From positions 123,213,001-123,277,000 of the forward strand of contig CM075673.1 in assembly GCA_037962975.1 (NCBI GenBank): a stretch of DNA of 64,000 nt, given 5' to 3'. Every line of letters starts with the position of its first letter. Within the stretch, counting starts at the first letter, position 1. Of the stretch, positions 11,906 to 23,890 are shown piece after piece. Under the pieces are notes generated by a model that saw only the letters and a list, made by a program, of their open reading frames with translations, was not told the DNA's origin and did no database searches. Position numbers and translations under genes: made by a program. Origin of the DNA: Clitoria ternatea (lineage: Eukaryota > Streptophyta > Magnoliopsida > Fabales > Fabaceae).

Positions 11906-14230
11906 TTATCATTTCTGATAGTAATATTAATTTTCATCGTATGCCTATACTGAAATAAATTAGTATTAATATTTTTTAGAACTCGGAGGCACAAAACGAA
12001 TTCACTTTTGGTAGCAATTCCAGGTAAGGGGGAGTGGATAAAAATATAATATGAAAAGACATAAGAATAATGGGAGTAGTCCCCTACTCCTTTTAAATTT
12101 AATAATATTATTATTTTAAAATAATAAATTTTAAATTAAGTATCTTGTGTAACTTACTTTGAAATACATATGCAAGGACCTGGACTTTTATAACCTATAC
12201 GAACTGGACTAAACCTATGCAAGGATTTGGAGTATTATGACCTATATGGACTTACATAGACCCGTGCGAAGAATGAACTATAAGAACTTGAAATTAAGTT
12301 TATTAAATTAAATAACTATTAAACTTTAAATTATGATATTTATGAATGATATTTATTTGATTTGATTATGATTGATAATATTGGCGATTGAAGATATTTG
12401 ATTGTGATTGATGATATTACAATACTTGATTGTGATTGATGAGTGATTGGTGATCTTGTGATGTGGAGTTTAAGCATATAGCAAACATGACGGGAAGCTA
12501 AAACTCAGTAAGAATATACTTATTCCTTACTTTTTAAAGTATTACTTTAAAAGAAATTATTTATAGTAATTTCTCAATGTTTATTCAGATTATTGTTAAG
12601 AAATTTTTCTTAATTTTCAATAAAAGTATATAATTTCTATAACTTACTTTTATCTTTCAAAATAAATTATTTAATAAAATTTTAGAATAATTTTTAGTTA
12701 TTAAAAAAAAGAAAAAGAAATTTTTTTATGAAAGTAATATATATTCATATATGTATATATATGAAAATATTTGATTCTCAAATGGAAATAACATACTTCA
12801 ATAATATTTTATTTTAAACTTTTGAAAATAAGAATTTTAATTTCAAAAGTGTTTTATTATATATTTTTCAAGTATTATAATTAAAGATGGAAAAAGATCG
12901 ATAATTCAAACTTGTGTCTAAAGTAAATTAATTTCCTATAAATGCTCTAAAGAAGGTTTGGAATATATATTAAGACTCTGAAACTCAAATCACAATAATA
13001 TTGATTTGTGAATGATAAAGAAAACTGTACTGAAATTCTTTTGCGTGTGGCAGAACTTATTTAAGAGTTTAGAAATATACAATTTATCGGGGTGGCTATG
13101 TTGTTATTTGTAGGCCCCGAAAATATAATTTATACTTGAGTTTCTAAAAGTCTTAACTAACTCAATACGCGAGTAGTTCATGCATCATGAATCATTAAAG
13201 AGAAATGAGATGTGATATTGTCTGGGGACGGATTATAGAAACCGATGATACATTAGAGGAGGCTTAATTGCGAGCCTTGGGATGAAAGGGTGTGAAAGGG
13301 TTCTTCAGGGTGACCTAGGGTCGCTCCCTAGTGTCGGGTACTTTCACAATAAAAACTTTCTCAATCTGACTAGTCTCTAAGTGTTTACATGCCAGTTGAG
13401 TTGTATATATCCATGAAGGCATTTATGTTATTATTATCCAGAATTATGGAACAGTATAAACTCCTGGTTGGCCCAGTGCAAATTAAAACTTTAAGGGCCC
13501 ACATGCATAAACTGAATAAGATAGTAGTATTAAAAGCATTACATAACATTCATGTGATTGTGACATTCTATATGGGTGGTTGTGAATGAAAATATAATTG
13601 TTATGTATGTGGAAACCCTATATTCATAATTGATTGTGTATGAGATTATAAATGATATTATTATATTAGTTTGTGAAAACCCTTATGCTTATGTCTTATC
13701 TGTAAGATATTATATTTTGTTTCTCACTCCTTCTTGTTTGAATTTCTGTGTCCAGAATAAATGTTATGTGATATATAGCTAGCAGTCTAAGATGAAAGGA
13801 TGTAATTACAAGAGGGTAAAGTGGTCTTATCCTCAATCGGATGGGTGAAGAGATATGGCAAGAGTATGATTCCAAAAACCTATGGTTCGAGGGCTAGGAA
13901 ATGATTGATCAAAATCGTAGTAGAGGTATAATTTAATTTTAGTTCACCTTATTACAATATCAAGTTGGATAATTGTAACAAGGTAAATGCTAAACTTTGA
14001 TATTGTAATATTTTATCACTTATGATTTCTATAAATTTATTTTGTCATTATGGACAAATATTGAAAGACAACAGTTTTTTTACTTTCAATATTCAAAGGA
14101 AATCAGGTATATATCTGTCCTTGTATACGTGAGATAAGAAATGATATATATATATATATATGTAACTTTCTAAATTTTTTTAGAAATAAGAATATATATA
14201 TATATCTCGTGTATATAAGGGGGTGTTACA

Positions 14231-14989
14231 ACCAACACCTAAAAATATGAGTGAAGTAAGAAGTTTTCATGGTCTAGCAAGTTTCTATAGGAGATTTGTG
14301 AAAGATTTCTCTACTTTAGCCTCCCCTTTAAATGAGTTGGTGAAAAAGAAGGTTCCTTTTGTGTGGGGGCCAAGGCAAGAGAAAGCCTTTCTAGATCTCA
14401 AAGAGAAGCTCACTCATGCTCCAATTTTGGCACTTCTAAATTTTTTGAAAACCTTTGAGCTTGAGTGTGATGCTTCAAATGTGGGAATAGGAGCCATCCT
14501 ATTGCAAGAAGGTCACCCCATTGCTTTCTTTAGTGAAAAGCTTAATGGGGCAACTCTCAACTATCCCATATATGACAAAGAGTTCTATGCATTGATTAGA
14601 GCCCTTCAAACTTGGGAACATTACTTGATCCAAAAAGAGTTTGTCATCCATAGTGATCACCAATCACTAAATTTTATTAAAGGGCAACATAAGTTGAACA
14701 AAAGACATGCTAAGTGGGTTGAGTTCTTGGAACAATTTTCATATGTCATCAAGTACAAAAATGGAAAATATAATACTGTGGCTAATGCTTTATCAAGAAG
14801 GCACTCTCTACTAGCCTCTCTTGGAGCCAAAGTTATTAGACTTGATGAGATTAGGACTTTGTATCCAAGTGATCTTGATTTTTCAACCATTTTTAACTCA
14901 TCTTCCACTTCTTCATCTCATAAAGGCTTCTACATTTTAGATGACTATCTCTTTAAAGCCAACAGACTTTGCATTCCTAGAAGCTCTTT
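14231..14989 (+). pseudogene. pol: CRM-like RT end and RNase H
   Basis: The open frame 14223-15131 resumes pol after the solo LTR. It carries RT thumb motifs (SFHGLASFYRRFVKDFS) and an RNase H domain with acidic residues at ECDAS, KEFYAL and HSDHQSL, and an HAKWVEFLE block. The tract itself is open and the acidic residues are intact, but it is cut off from its promoter-proximal half by the inserted LTR and upstream stops. RNase H removes template RNA during reverse transcription. Confidence 0.85.
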
Positions 14990-15761
14990 AAGAGACCTTT
15001 TACTAAGAGAAAGCCATGAGGGAGGCTTAATGGGCCATTTTGGAAGAGACAGAACTTTAGCCATCTTACATGAACACTTCTATTGGCCTAAAATGAAAAA
15101 GGTGTACAAAAACTTTGTGCTAGGTGTATAGTGTGTAGAAAAGCTAAATCTAAACTTTCACCTAATGGTTTGTATACTCCCTTGCCTACACCTAGTGCAC
15201 CTTGGATTAATATATCTATGGATTTTGTGTTAGGTTTGCCTAGGACCCAAAGGGGAATGGATTCTATCTTTGTAGTGGTGGATAGGTTTAGTAAGATGGC
15301 TCACTTCATCCTTTTTCATAAGGCAGATGATGTTAGTCATATTGCTAAACTCTTCTTTAAGGATTTTGTAAGACTTCATGGTGTTCCTAAAACTATCATT
15401 TCTGATAGGGACACCAAATTCATAAGCCATTTTTGGAAAAATCTTTGGTCAAGGGTAGGAACGAATCTTCTCTTTTCTACCACCCTCATCCTCAAATGGA
15501 TGGCCAAACAGATGTAGTAAACAGGACCCTTTCTCAACTACTTAGGGTCTTAGTGAATAAAAATGTTAAATCTTGGATGAGTGTTTACCCCACATTAAAT
15601 TTTCTTATAATAGGGTACAACACTCCATAACTAAGCATAGTCCTTTAAAAGTTGTTTATGGTTTTAATCCTCTCACTCCCTTGGACCTTTTGCCTATTGA
15701 TGTTTTTGATTTTATCCTTCACATGGATGGAGAGGCAAAGGCCAAGTTTATCAAAGATTTT
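14990..15761 (+). pseudogene. pol: CRM-like integrase core
   Basis: An HHCC zinc-binding region (HFYWPKMKK ... CRKAKSK) is split by a frameshift near 15115. The catalytic core follows with SMDFVLGLPRT and ISDRDTKF, then a frameshift near 15480. The third acidic position reads DGQTDVVNRT, aspartate where the family has glutamate. Another frameshift near 15580 precedes GFNPLTPLDLLP. The frame is broken at 15762 by a second solo LTR. The integrase would insert the cDNA; this copy cannot. Confidence 0.8.
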
Positions 15762-16194
15762 TATAACATCCTTAATTTTTAAAATAAATTTCAATAAATC
15801 AAAATATTTTTCAAATAATTCAAATTTCCAAAACAGAATTTGAATTAAATAATTTATAATATTCATTTTACAAAGCCGGCCGGCTCTCTTTAAAACAAAA
15901 ATAAGTACAATTAATTATATAAAAGCACTCGGTATTCATGAGCCGGCCAAGGCTTTCACTAAAATAAACTCCGAGCTGCTGAGTGTCTTCACATATCATG
16001 GTCGGGCCCTTCATTCACTGAAAAATAAATGTAGAGGGTGAGCATAACATATCAAATAATAGTTATTGAATTGGAATAAAAATCCAATTAATAACTATAA
16101 AATTAATACTAATTACACTCAGTAATAATTCGCACTCAGCAATTACATCAAATCACTTGGCAATAATTTAAATTTCCATTCGGCAATTTTAGCC

Positions 16195-16300
16195 ATTTTA
16201 TCACTCGGTAAATATAACATCACTCGGTAAGCATAGCAAACTGCACTCGGCAATTCAAGCAAACTGCACTCGGCAAACAACAATTTCACTCGGCAAACAA
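16195..16300 (-). repeat. CACTCGGYAA short repeats
   Basis: CACTCGGTAA or CACTCGGCAA occurs at least five times in about 100 bp, spaced 20-30 bp. The same CTCGG core is repeated many more times in the U3 part of this LTR (17510-18010). Confidence 0.7.
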
Positions 16301-17088
16301 CAAATTTATCATTCTCAAAACCGAGACATATACATATACTCATCATAACAGCATGTTCTATCAATAACACATAAAACAGTGTATGCACATGCTCAACCAA
16401 ATGGATCCATATCTTTCATTCTCACTTAACCAACCAAAATGGGGTCATTATCAATTTTGTGTTGCAACACTGGCTCCCCGAGCCATAATTCAGCTCCTCG
16501 CTGATTCGGCCGTTTTACTGGTACCAAACCGCTCTGCACCCATAATGTAACACTGAGTACCACTCCCAGAGTGATAGCGGTCCTCTACTCAGTGCTACGG
16601 GCCGGCCTTGAGTCACACTCAAAGGCGTCCGTGGTATATAGGAACCACTCCATCACAGTTCATATTCAAACATCACACATGCATCTCATGCATATAAATA
16701 TCATGAATCATTAATCTCATATCAATATCAATAATATGAATGGAAAATATGAAACATAAAACGTCATATAGTTGGGGTCTCATAACAATTCATACATATA
16801 TCACATATAGCATATCAACAACACCCCAAATCCATTCATAAACCATGTATTTGAGATGTACGCTCCCCCTACCTGGAAATAAAGAGTTCCAGCAGCTTTT
16901 AAAAGCTTAACCAAGTCACTGCTTTAGAATTCTGACTGGAATTGCAGTGTTGTTCCACTCCAAGCTTTCCTTTGTAAAGAGAAGAGAGTGGAGATTTGAT
17001 TTCCTTCTTCGTTTATTGGTTCCAGTAGGGTTGGAAATATAAGGATGATTTCACTTTCAACAATTCCTCTATTAATCCAATAGCAGAA

Positions 17089-17097
17089 GTATTTATA
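17089..17097 (-). promoter_or_regulatory. TATA box, minus-strand solo LTR
   Basis: The plus strand reads GTATTTATA, so the minus strand reads TATAAATAC, about 990 bp from the LTR start. A splice-donor-like CAG|GTAGGG follows about 220 bp downstream on the minus strand. Confidence 0.55.
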
Positions 17098-17280
17098 TGC
17101 AGAAGAGACGTAAATAACCTAAAGTACTCTGTCATACGTCTCTTTAATAATTAATGAAGGGTTAAGATATTTAATGAAAAGGGACAGCACATCAAAATGG
17201 GTCCCAAACTTAGGAAATATCTAAGAAAGGAATCTGCTGGAAGGTAAAAGAACATAATGACGTGGAAAGCATCCATCAGA

Positions 17281-18010
17281 CCTGATCCTCGCTTGAGCGG
17301 ACCTCTCTCACCTGAGCGAGAATCACCCAGTAACCAATTTCTTATGCTTTCGCTCGAGCGAGGCTCCCTCCTACTAGCCACTCGTTCGGGCGAGAAATGT
17401 CCAGTAATGAATTCCACTGGCATTCGCTTGAGCGAGGCACCTACTCACTTAGGCGAAATCCGACCAGAGACTGTCCTTCGATTTTGCACTCGCCCGCTTG
17501 GCAAGGCTTCCCAGCACTCGGGTTTTCACTCGGCAGTTCACTCAAAACCGACTCATATCGCTCGGTTATACCTCTTTCCGAGTCAGAGTCTTATTTCTTT
17601 CCTCGGAAATTATTCCTCTTGAAAGGATTACTCGGAAATCTCTTCGGGATTACTTACTCAGAAAACTTAATCAATCAGAGTTGAAGTCTTTGCCCAGAAG
17701 CACTCTTTCTGGAAAGACTTACTCGGAATGTATCACTCGGAAGTGTCACAGAGACACTTCACTCGGCAACTTAATCGGAAACGTTCCTTTCGGAGACGTT
17801 TCACTCAGATTTGCTTTACTCGAACGTATCTCAATCGGACACAGCGTCACTTTATTCGGAAATGATTCTCTTAATGATGTTTCAGTCCAAAACATCTTAA
17901 CTTCACTTTGAAATAGTGTTTTGTCCTATTTCACTCGGAGTCAAATTCATTTCACTCGAAATCTGATTCTTTTCACTCAGAAAATCTTGTCTCATTCATT
18001 TTCCACTCGG
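17281..18010 (-). repeat. CGCTYGAGCGA dyads and CTCGGAA array in U3
   Basis: From 17287 to 17440 several sites of the form CGCTTGAGCG, CTGAGCGAG, CGCTCGAGCGAGG and CGTTCGGGCGAG lie 30-60 bp apart. From 17510 to 18010 CTCGGAA/CTCGGCA occurs about 15 times. The sites lie upstream of the TATA box in the sense of the LTR, where enhancers would be expected. Function is inferred. Confidence 0.7.
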
Positions 18011-18084
18011 AATTTCATTCAAAAATTCTTCTCTAATCCTTTTTAAGTTATTTTTGTAAAAATCATAAAAATCGGGATGTTATA

Positions 18085-18643
18085 ATTTTCATGAGAAGGT
18101 TAAAAACCAAATACAAACTAAGAATGAACACTATGCTCATTGTGCTAATAAGAAGATAAAGGAAGTCACCTTTGAGGTTGGAGATTGGGTTTAGTTACAT
18201 CTTAGAAAAGAGAGATTTCCAAACTTAAGAAAATCCAAACTCGACCCTAGGGGTGATGGACCTTTCCAAATTCTTAAGAAAATTGGGAATAATGCCTATA
18301 TCCTTGATTTACCTGAGGAATATGATGTGGGTGTTTCATTTAATGTATCTGACTTATCTCCTTTTGACTTAGATGAAGAGAATGATGCCTTAGATTTGAG
18401 GACAAATCCTTTTGAAGAAGGGGAGCATAATGAGGACATCTTAAGGGAGGAACCACACACCATCTTGGACAAAGGACTAGAGGCTAACAAAGGGTCCCTC
18501 ACAAGGGCCAAGTCCAAGAAAAGTAAGGAGACCATCCATAAAGTCGTATCTTCTTTCATCTCTTTTTTTAATGGGCCTAAGCCCAATGGAGATAGCTTGA
18601 GGATCTATTTGTATTCATCTTGTAATATAGGTCATAATTAGAT
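18085..18643 (+). pseudogene. pol: CRM-like integrase C-terminus reading into 3' LTR
   Basis: Pol resumes after the solo LTR with a TAG near 18192 replacing a conserved tryptophan codon (GDWV*LHLRKERFP). The GPFQILKK and FNVSDLSPFD motifs follow, then DLRTNPFEEG at the polypurine tract (about 18408-18427). The frame does not stop at the LTR boundary (18428). It runs about 70 codons into the LTR, through ILDKGLEANKG, SLTRAKSKKSKE and a short hydrophobic end, to a TAG at 18639-18641. In CRM elements the integrase tail is known to extend into the LTR. Confidence 0.8.
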
Positions 18644-19243
18644 CCTCTAATCATTTAGGCTTTATTTGGGCCTTACTAGGCCAATTGGTCACTTTAGGAC
18701 CATGTACTCTTACATTGGGCCATGTATAGGCCATCTCCTTTCTCTCTTAGCATCATTGGGCCTAGGAAGCATGGAGAAGCCCAATAAGGCTCTCCTTGGC
18801 TGAATACACCATAGCCTATATAAAGGCTTCTCCTTTTGTAAAATGACACGCATTAATACATTTTGAGATTTAGACACCTTGAGTGCAACTTTATAGTGAG
18901 AGATTCTCCTCTTTCTCTCTAGGATTTGTAAGGCTCTTCCAAGCGTTTATCCAAGGGGTTTCTCCCTCCTTGGTAGCGAGATAGGAGTTATCTCCCTCTC
19001 TTGGGAGTGGCCTCCAACCATTCTTTCTCATTCCCTTAGTCTTCTCATTCACCTTTCACATTTTCCCTTCCACTTCCATCCCTTTTCTCCTTCCAATTTT
19101 CGTCTATTCCTCCATAGTTTTCCTTCTTTTATGTTTCGGTTTCCCTCTTAAAGAAGAAGATGATCACCTTGGCTTGAAGGATTATAGAAGGAAAGATCCA
19201 AGATCCACCTTTCTTAAGGAGCTTAAAAGAAACTCCTACATCA
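18428..19243 (+). repeat. CRM-like 3' LTR
   Basis: 816 bp, TAATGAGGAC...CTACATCA, followed by AGTTC. It aligns with 4978-5780 throughout, with 13 differences in the first ~205 aligned bases and roughly 7 in the next ~230. The head of the LTR is the integrase tail. Confidence 0.85.
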
Positions 19244-21830
19244 AGTTCTCATCACATAAATCCCAGAAATTAAAACACTACACTAATTCACATTTTTCCA
19301 ACATCAATTTGCACTAGGTGCAGTGTTTTCTAAATTTCTCCCTCATATGGCCATGAAATGGAATGAGGTTTTCACGAAAATTTTCCTAACACAATTCTCA
19401 ACAACTTTTATGAAGAAACTAAAGGCCAATTCGCAACCCATTTGGCCTAGAAAAATCATTTATGCAATGGAAAAAATCCCATCATAGCCCTGCACCCTTT
19501 TAGTATTTGGGCCATATCTCACTTAATTCTCAATGTATTTTTGATGCTTTATATGGATTTAAAGAGAACAAAAAGTTCTACAACTTTAATGTTCAGCCCA
19601 TTTGCTAATTCGGTCCACAAGATCCTCTAAAACCTCAAACAAATGACTGCCCTGCACTTGACACCTAGGCTGACATGCACCATGAACCAATAACATTGCT
19701 CCATCACTTGGCCACTTGTCCCAACCATGCATAACCCTTCACCACATCACTTTCAGCTGCTTGTGACACATCCCCCTTGCATGAAAAATTGGTGACCCTC
19801 TCCCCACTCACTTGCCATGGCCGTGTGACTCCTTGGACACCAAGGAAGTCACATGCAAAATTTTGTTTTTCATTTCTCTTGCATTAGTTTTGCTTGGTTC
19901 TTCTTTCTCCTTCCAACTTAGAGAAATTACAGTAGCTATTCTCTTCACTTTCTCATCTTTTCTTCACCTAAACCATCATCCCTAACCCATCATCATCCAT
20001 TCTAAATCACCATACCACATCATAAAATTTAAGATACCACTTTATAAGACCAAAATCTTTTTCTCCCCCACCAAGACAACAAGCATTTTCTCTACTTCCA
20101 TCCACCAAAATCATGTTAATTCCACCATCCTCTAAGGAATCCATCTTTTCTTCTTTGATCAAACAAGCTATGAAGGCCTAGAATCAAATTTTTGGAGTCC
20201 TTGGCTTTTTCCTTGAGCATGAAATCTTGTTGGTAAGGGGGGGGGGTACATTGCTTGTTTAAAATCCATGATTTAATACATGCATGGTGGGATATAAGTG
20301 TTTCTTAGCACTTATATCCTAATGCTACATTAAATATCTAAGTTTTATGGTTTAATCTTGAAAATCCTTGAAAAAAAATTAAGATCTTTAAGGAGCATTA
20401 TGGATGCACCATGATTCTTGTTAAATCCTTTAAATTTTAAAGCTTTAATTATGAAAGTCACAAACTTGAATTTTATTGCTGCAGATTTTTGGTTGTAATC
20501 ATATGTGCATGTTACAACTTGTTGATTTGTGTATTGTTTGGTTTGATTAAAGGCTTATGGTGTTAGTAAGATTTTTAGAAAATATAAACTTTCTTAAAGT
20601 AAGTTTTATATTTAAAAATGGATTCTTGTTGTTGTTGGAAATTTTAATGGTTAGTAAAATAGCTTAATAAATTTTAGATCCTAATGTATAAACTTAAAAA
20701 GAAGTGATTTGGTGGTTAAATATTGGTAACATTACTTGATCTTTGGAAATTAAGTAATAAAAGTAAATTTTAACATGAAACTTTAATTCTGGAATTTTAA
20801 CATTTACAATAATTTTAGAAAATATTCCTTGATGAATAATTGGGATTTTTGGTGCTGCTGTACGTTTATATGTTTGAGAGATATTTATGATCATGAAAAT
20901 GTTAAGAATGTGATAAATGTTAAAAGAATTAAAAAGGGACCCGAGTTAGGCGTGAACGAAACGTTAGAAATGGTATAAAACGTATTTTGTGGGCAAATGA
21001 AAGAAATTGGTAAAATTGTTTTGGAGGATTGTTTTGTAGCATGAAAGATGAATTTTGAGCATGAGAAAAATACCCAAAGAAGAAAAATTGGTTGGAAGAA
21101 TTTTTGACACGCGATTTGTCCTTAAAACGTATTTTTACGAACATTGGAATGACAAACTTTGGCAATTGATGAATTTTCATGTAGGGGTTGTTTTCAGGAC
21201 AAAATCTATTTTTAATTTTACTGTATTTAATTAGTATTTTAAATTTAAACACTTTTGGTTTTGGAATCACTCAAATCGAAATTTTCTAGATAAAATACGA
21301 TGAAAGCAATGTTTTAAATAAAGAAATGAAAAATCTACTATATGGTATCTTATTTAGAAAAAAGAGAATTCTTTTATTAGAAGGATTATCTTATGAAGAA
21401 AAAAATATTTCATCTAATAAATTATGAAGAAATTTTAGAAAGACAAAATCAAAGTTATTGTCCATTATAAGCGAATACAACGAAGCGAACTTGTAGGTGA
21501 TTAAGTCTAGTACAATATACTTGTCCTTTATTTTCTCTTGTTGGAAAAACTTAAATTTTCTTAGGATCATATTTTAAATAAAATGAAGATATGTTATTCC
21601 TTTTTACTTAAATATCTAATATAATTTACCCTTAAATTAGTTATTTTATACTGGAGAATATCTTTATAAAACTTATTTAAGAAACAATCTTGATATTTTA
21701 ATGAAAAGAATTTTAATAGTCTTGCAACTTTGGATTCTAGTATCTACTACACAAAAAATTTTATGGCTTAGATACTTTGCATGTTTTAAGGACAAATACA
21801 CTATTTGAGTTAGGTTCCGTCTAGACTCCG
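19244..21830 (+). repeat. Tekay-like 5' LTR, segment 2
   Basis: After the AGTTC duplication the LTR continues with TCATCACATAAATCCC, matching 28975 onward. The stretch 20158-21118 has no counterpart in the 3' LTR, where it has been deleted. A run of nine G lies at about 20239. No coding sequence is present. Confidence 0.85.
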
Positions 21831-22644
21831 TGATGTAGGATTTTCTTCAAGCTCCTTAAGAGAAAGGTGGATCTTGGCTCCTTTCCTTGTTCTTCCTTCA
21901 ATTCAATGGTTGAACCCTTGTCCTCCAAGCTTGAACCGAAACAAACAAAGGGAAAATCTAAGGGAAAGTTGGACGAAATTGGGTGGAGAAGAAGAGAAGA
22001 GATGAAAGGATTTAGACAAAATGAAGGAATGGAAAGGGAGAATGGAAGGTGAAGGTGGGCGGCCACTTCCTTGGGGAAGATGACTCCCAATCTCACCACC
22101 AAGAGGGAGAGGATCCTCTTGGATAAGAGCTTGCTCTAGAGAACTCAATCCTAGAGAGAAGGGGGAGCTTCTTACTCTAGAAATTTGCACTCAATGTGAA
22201 AAATCTCAAAATGATCATTGTTGTGTGAAATTACAAAGGAGAGCTCCCTTATATAGCCTCTCTAGAATTCGGCCAAGGAATGGAAAAATGGGCTTGGATG
22301 ATGGATCCAAGGCCTAATAGTACAAGAGGAGAGAACATGGCCTATACATGGCCCAAAGTGATAGTACATAGCCCTAAAGTGGCCCAATTGACCTAGCAAG
22401 GTCCAAATAAAACCTAAATGTCTAGAGAATCTAACTATGGCCTATGTTACAAGATGAAAGCATATAGATCCTCATGGTGTCTCCCTTGGGCTTGGTCCCA
22501 CTAAGCAAAGAGAGGAAGGATGACAAGGCTTTATGGATGTTCTCTTTAGCTTTCTTGGATTTGACGCTTGTGAGGGGACCCTTATAAGCCTCTAGTCCTT
22601 TGTCTAGGATGGAGTGAGCATCCTCCCTTAGCTTGTCCTTATTA
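21831..22644 (-). mobile_element. CRM-like solo LTR (minus) in Tekay-like 5' LTR
   Basis: 814 bp with ends TGATGTAG and CCTTATTA on the plus strand, flanked by CTCCG (21826-21830) and CTCTG (22645-22649), a duplication with one change. The uninterrupted site is seen in the 3' LTR near 30590. On the minus strand the first ~215 bases still encode the tail motif (ILDKGLEAYKGPLTSVKSKK), and a TATATAAGGG box lies at about 22246-22256. It is the same family as 4978-5780 but a different subfamily. Confidence 0.85.
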
Positions 22645-23694
22645 CTCTGGGTACCCAAATTAATTGAGACAAGTACATGGCATTTTGCATTTGGAGTTGA
22701 GGAGGGATGTTGGATAAATCCCCTAGAGCATACAGTGATGGGTACACTAAAGAATCTGTCGTGCCTCGATACCCGAGGGAAGTCTAAGGAGTATCAACGA
22801 AGGCGGGAATTCCAAATGGCATCAGATTCGCGCCCATCACCGGACAGCCCATTGCAAACTCTGGTGTACTTTGACAAGAGGCAGGATTTTCTATGACTGT
22901 GGAGTGTCCGTTCTGTGGTGATGTGTGATATATGTGATTGGCCATTTGATGATTGGGACTGTGAGTCCTTACCTATTTATGAAAACCATAACGAGGAGAG
23001 CTCTGGTCACTCTAATTGGGCAGGGGAGATAAGGGTGGCGGATTATGCACATGGTTATTGGTATATGAGATTGATGAGTGGAAGTTGGGCCCCATTGCAT
23101 ATTGGTAATGAATTACGATTTACAGTAATTAAATCTAACACATGCATAGCATGCCATCATTATATGACTAACCCTTTGATTGTTGTTGACATTTATGTAT
23201 GTGAAGTCTTGTATATCTGTTCTAACGTAAACTGTATGTAATATTTTCTATAATTTATAATATTAAGCCATCCTTGTATGTATGTGTTATGGGTTGAGAG
23301 CTTTGTACTCACCCCTTTTATTGTTATGTGTTGTTTTTCCTCTTTTGTGATCATTAGTTGAAGGACAGGGCGAGCGTGGGTAGGATTTGGAGTACCTACA
23401 GTAGAGGATGCAAGTTGGAAGCGTCATTTATATACATTTTCTGTTTGTGTCGAGATCGTTATAGACTCGACATTTTTCTTATGTTTTTATTTTACAGTAG
23501 TTGTAAGAAGTCGTTGAGCTTCGTACTCTTTTAAATACTCTCATGTTAAAAGAATCGATCTATGTAATATATTTACTTTAAAATCGTGTACTGATAATCA
23601 CCAATCAAAAAAACTACTCCTATTTTTAGTGACTCCTTAATTAAGTAGGACGTTCCAGTATAGGAATTTGTCCTAGTTAATCGAGGGTGTCACA
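22645..23694 (+). repeat. Tekay-like 5' LTR, segment 3
   Basis: This last part of the 5' LTR ends GGGTGTCACA. A 108-residue frame at 22915-23241 is present in the LTR, but the 3' LTR copy (30862) stops after 67 residues. I regard it as chance. Confidence 0.8.
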
Positions 23695-23698
23695 TTGG

Positions 23699-23710
23699 TG
23701 GTATCAGAGC
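23699..23710 (+). promoter_or_regulatory. Primer binding site, initiator tRNA-Met type
   Basis: TGGTATCAGAGC, four bases after the LTR, is the standard plant primer site complementary to the 3' end of initiator tRNA-Met. Confidence 0.85.
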
Positions 23711-23890
23711 ATGCTCGATTCTTTAAGCTTGGGGTGTGGACCGCTAAGGTTCCCTCTTACGCAAAAGAGTTGTTCGTGAGATATTGATACTTGCTCAGTA
23801 GGATTTAATTGCTTGTCTGTGTGTATGGAGCCTTCCAATAAAGAGAGACTCGTTGAATTTCTTTTGAACTTTACTTTTCTTTCAGTCGTT

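Larger units (their letters stand above)
10684..14230 (+). mobile_element. Solo LTR (3.5 kb) inserted in CRM-like RT
   Basis: The segment begins TGTAACATCC and ends GGGTGTTACA, perfect TG...CA termini with inverted ends. It is flanked by GCCAA (10679-10683) and ACCAA (14231-14235), a 5-bp duplication with one change. Removing it and one duplication copy restores the RT frame. No coding domain is visible inside; the 66-residue frame at 13389 is chance. A TATAAATAG box at 11280 and a GAG-rich transcript start support plus orientation. It is a Ty3-type solo LTR or, less likely, a non-coding element. Confidence 0.8.
15762..18084 (-). mobile_element. Solo LTR (2.3 kb, minus) inserted in integrase
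   Basis: Ends are TATAACATCC and GGATGTTATA, perfectly inverted over 10 bp, with a perfect 5-bp duplication ATTTT (15757-15761 and 18085-18089). Minus orientation is inferred from a TATAAATAC box reading leftward at 17089-17097 and from colinearity of its reverse complement with 1-1300 (TGTTGCAACACTGGC, GGCCGGC and CCCCCTACC blocks). No protein domain is present. U3 is about 1 kb and holds the CGCTCGAGCGA dyads and CTCGGAA repeats. Confidence 0.85.
4978..19243 (+). mobile_element. CRM-like Ty3 element nested in Tekay-like 5' LTR
   Basis: Perfect target duplication AGTTC lies at 4973-4977 and 19244-19248. The LTRs begin TAATGAGGAC and end CTACACCA/CTACATCA. Order: 5' LTR, 2.3-kb leader, gag, protease, RT, RNase H, integrase, with the integrase reading frame running on into the 3' LTR. 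That overlap and the gag/protease sequence type suggest the centromeric (CRM) chromovirus lineage. The lineage is inferred; the Ty3 class is certain. Two solo LTRs (10684-14230, 15762-18084) interrupt the pol region. The LTRs differ at 13 of the first ~205 aligned bases and less further in, so the insertion is fairly old. Confidence 0.8.

Noticed and set aside
22915..23241. 108-residue open frame in the Tekay-like 5' LTR, also partly open in the 3' LTR
   Set aside because: It lies entirely in LTR sequence, the 3' LTR copy stops after 67 residues, and it has no recognisable domain; the repeat simply reflects LTR identity.
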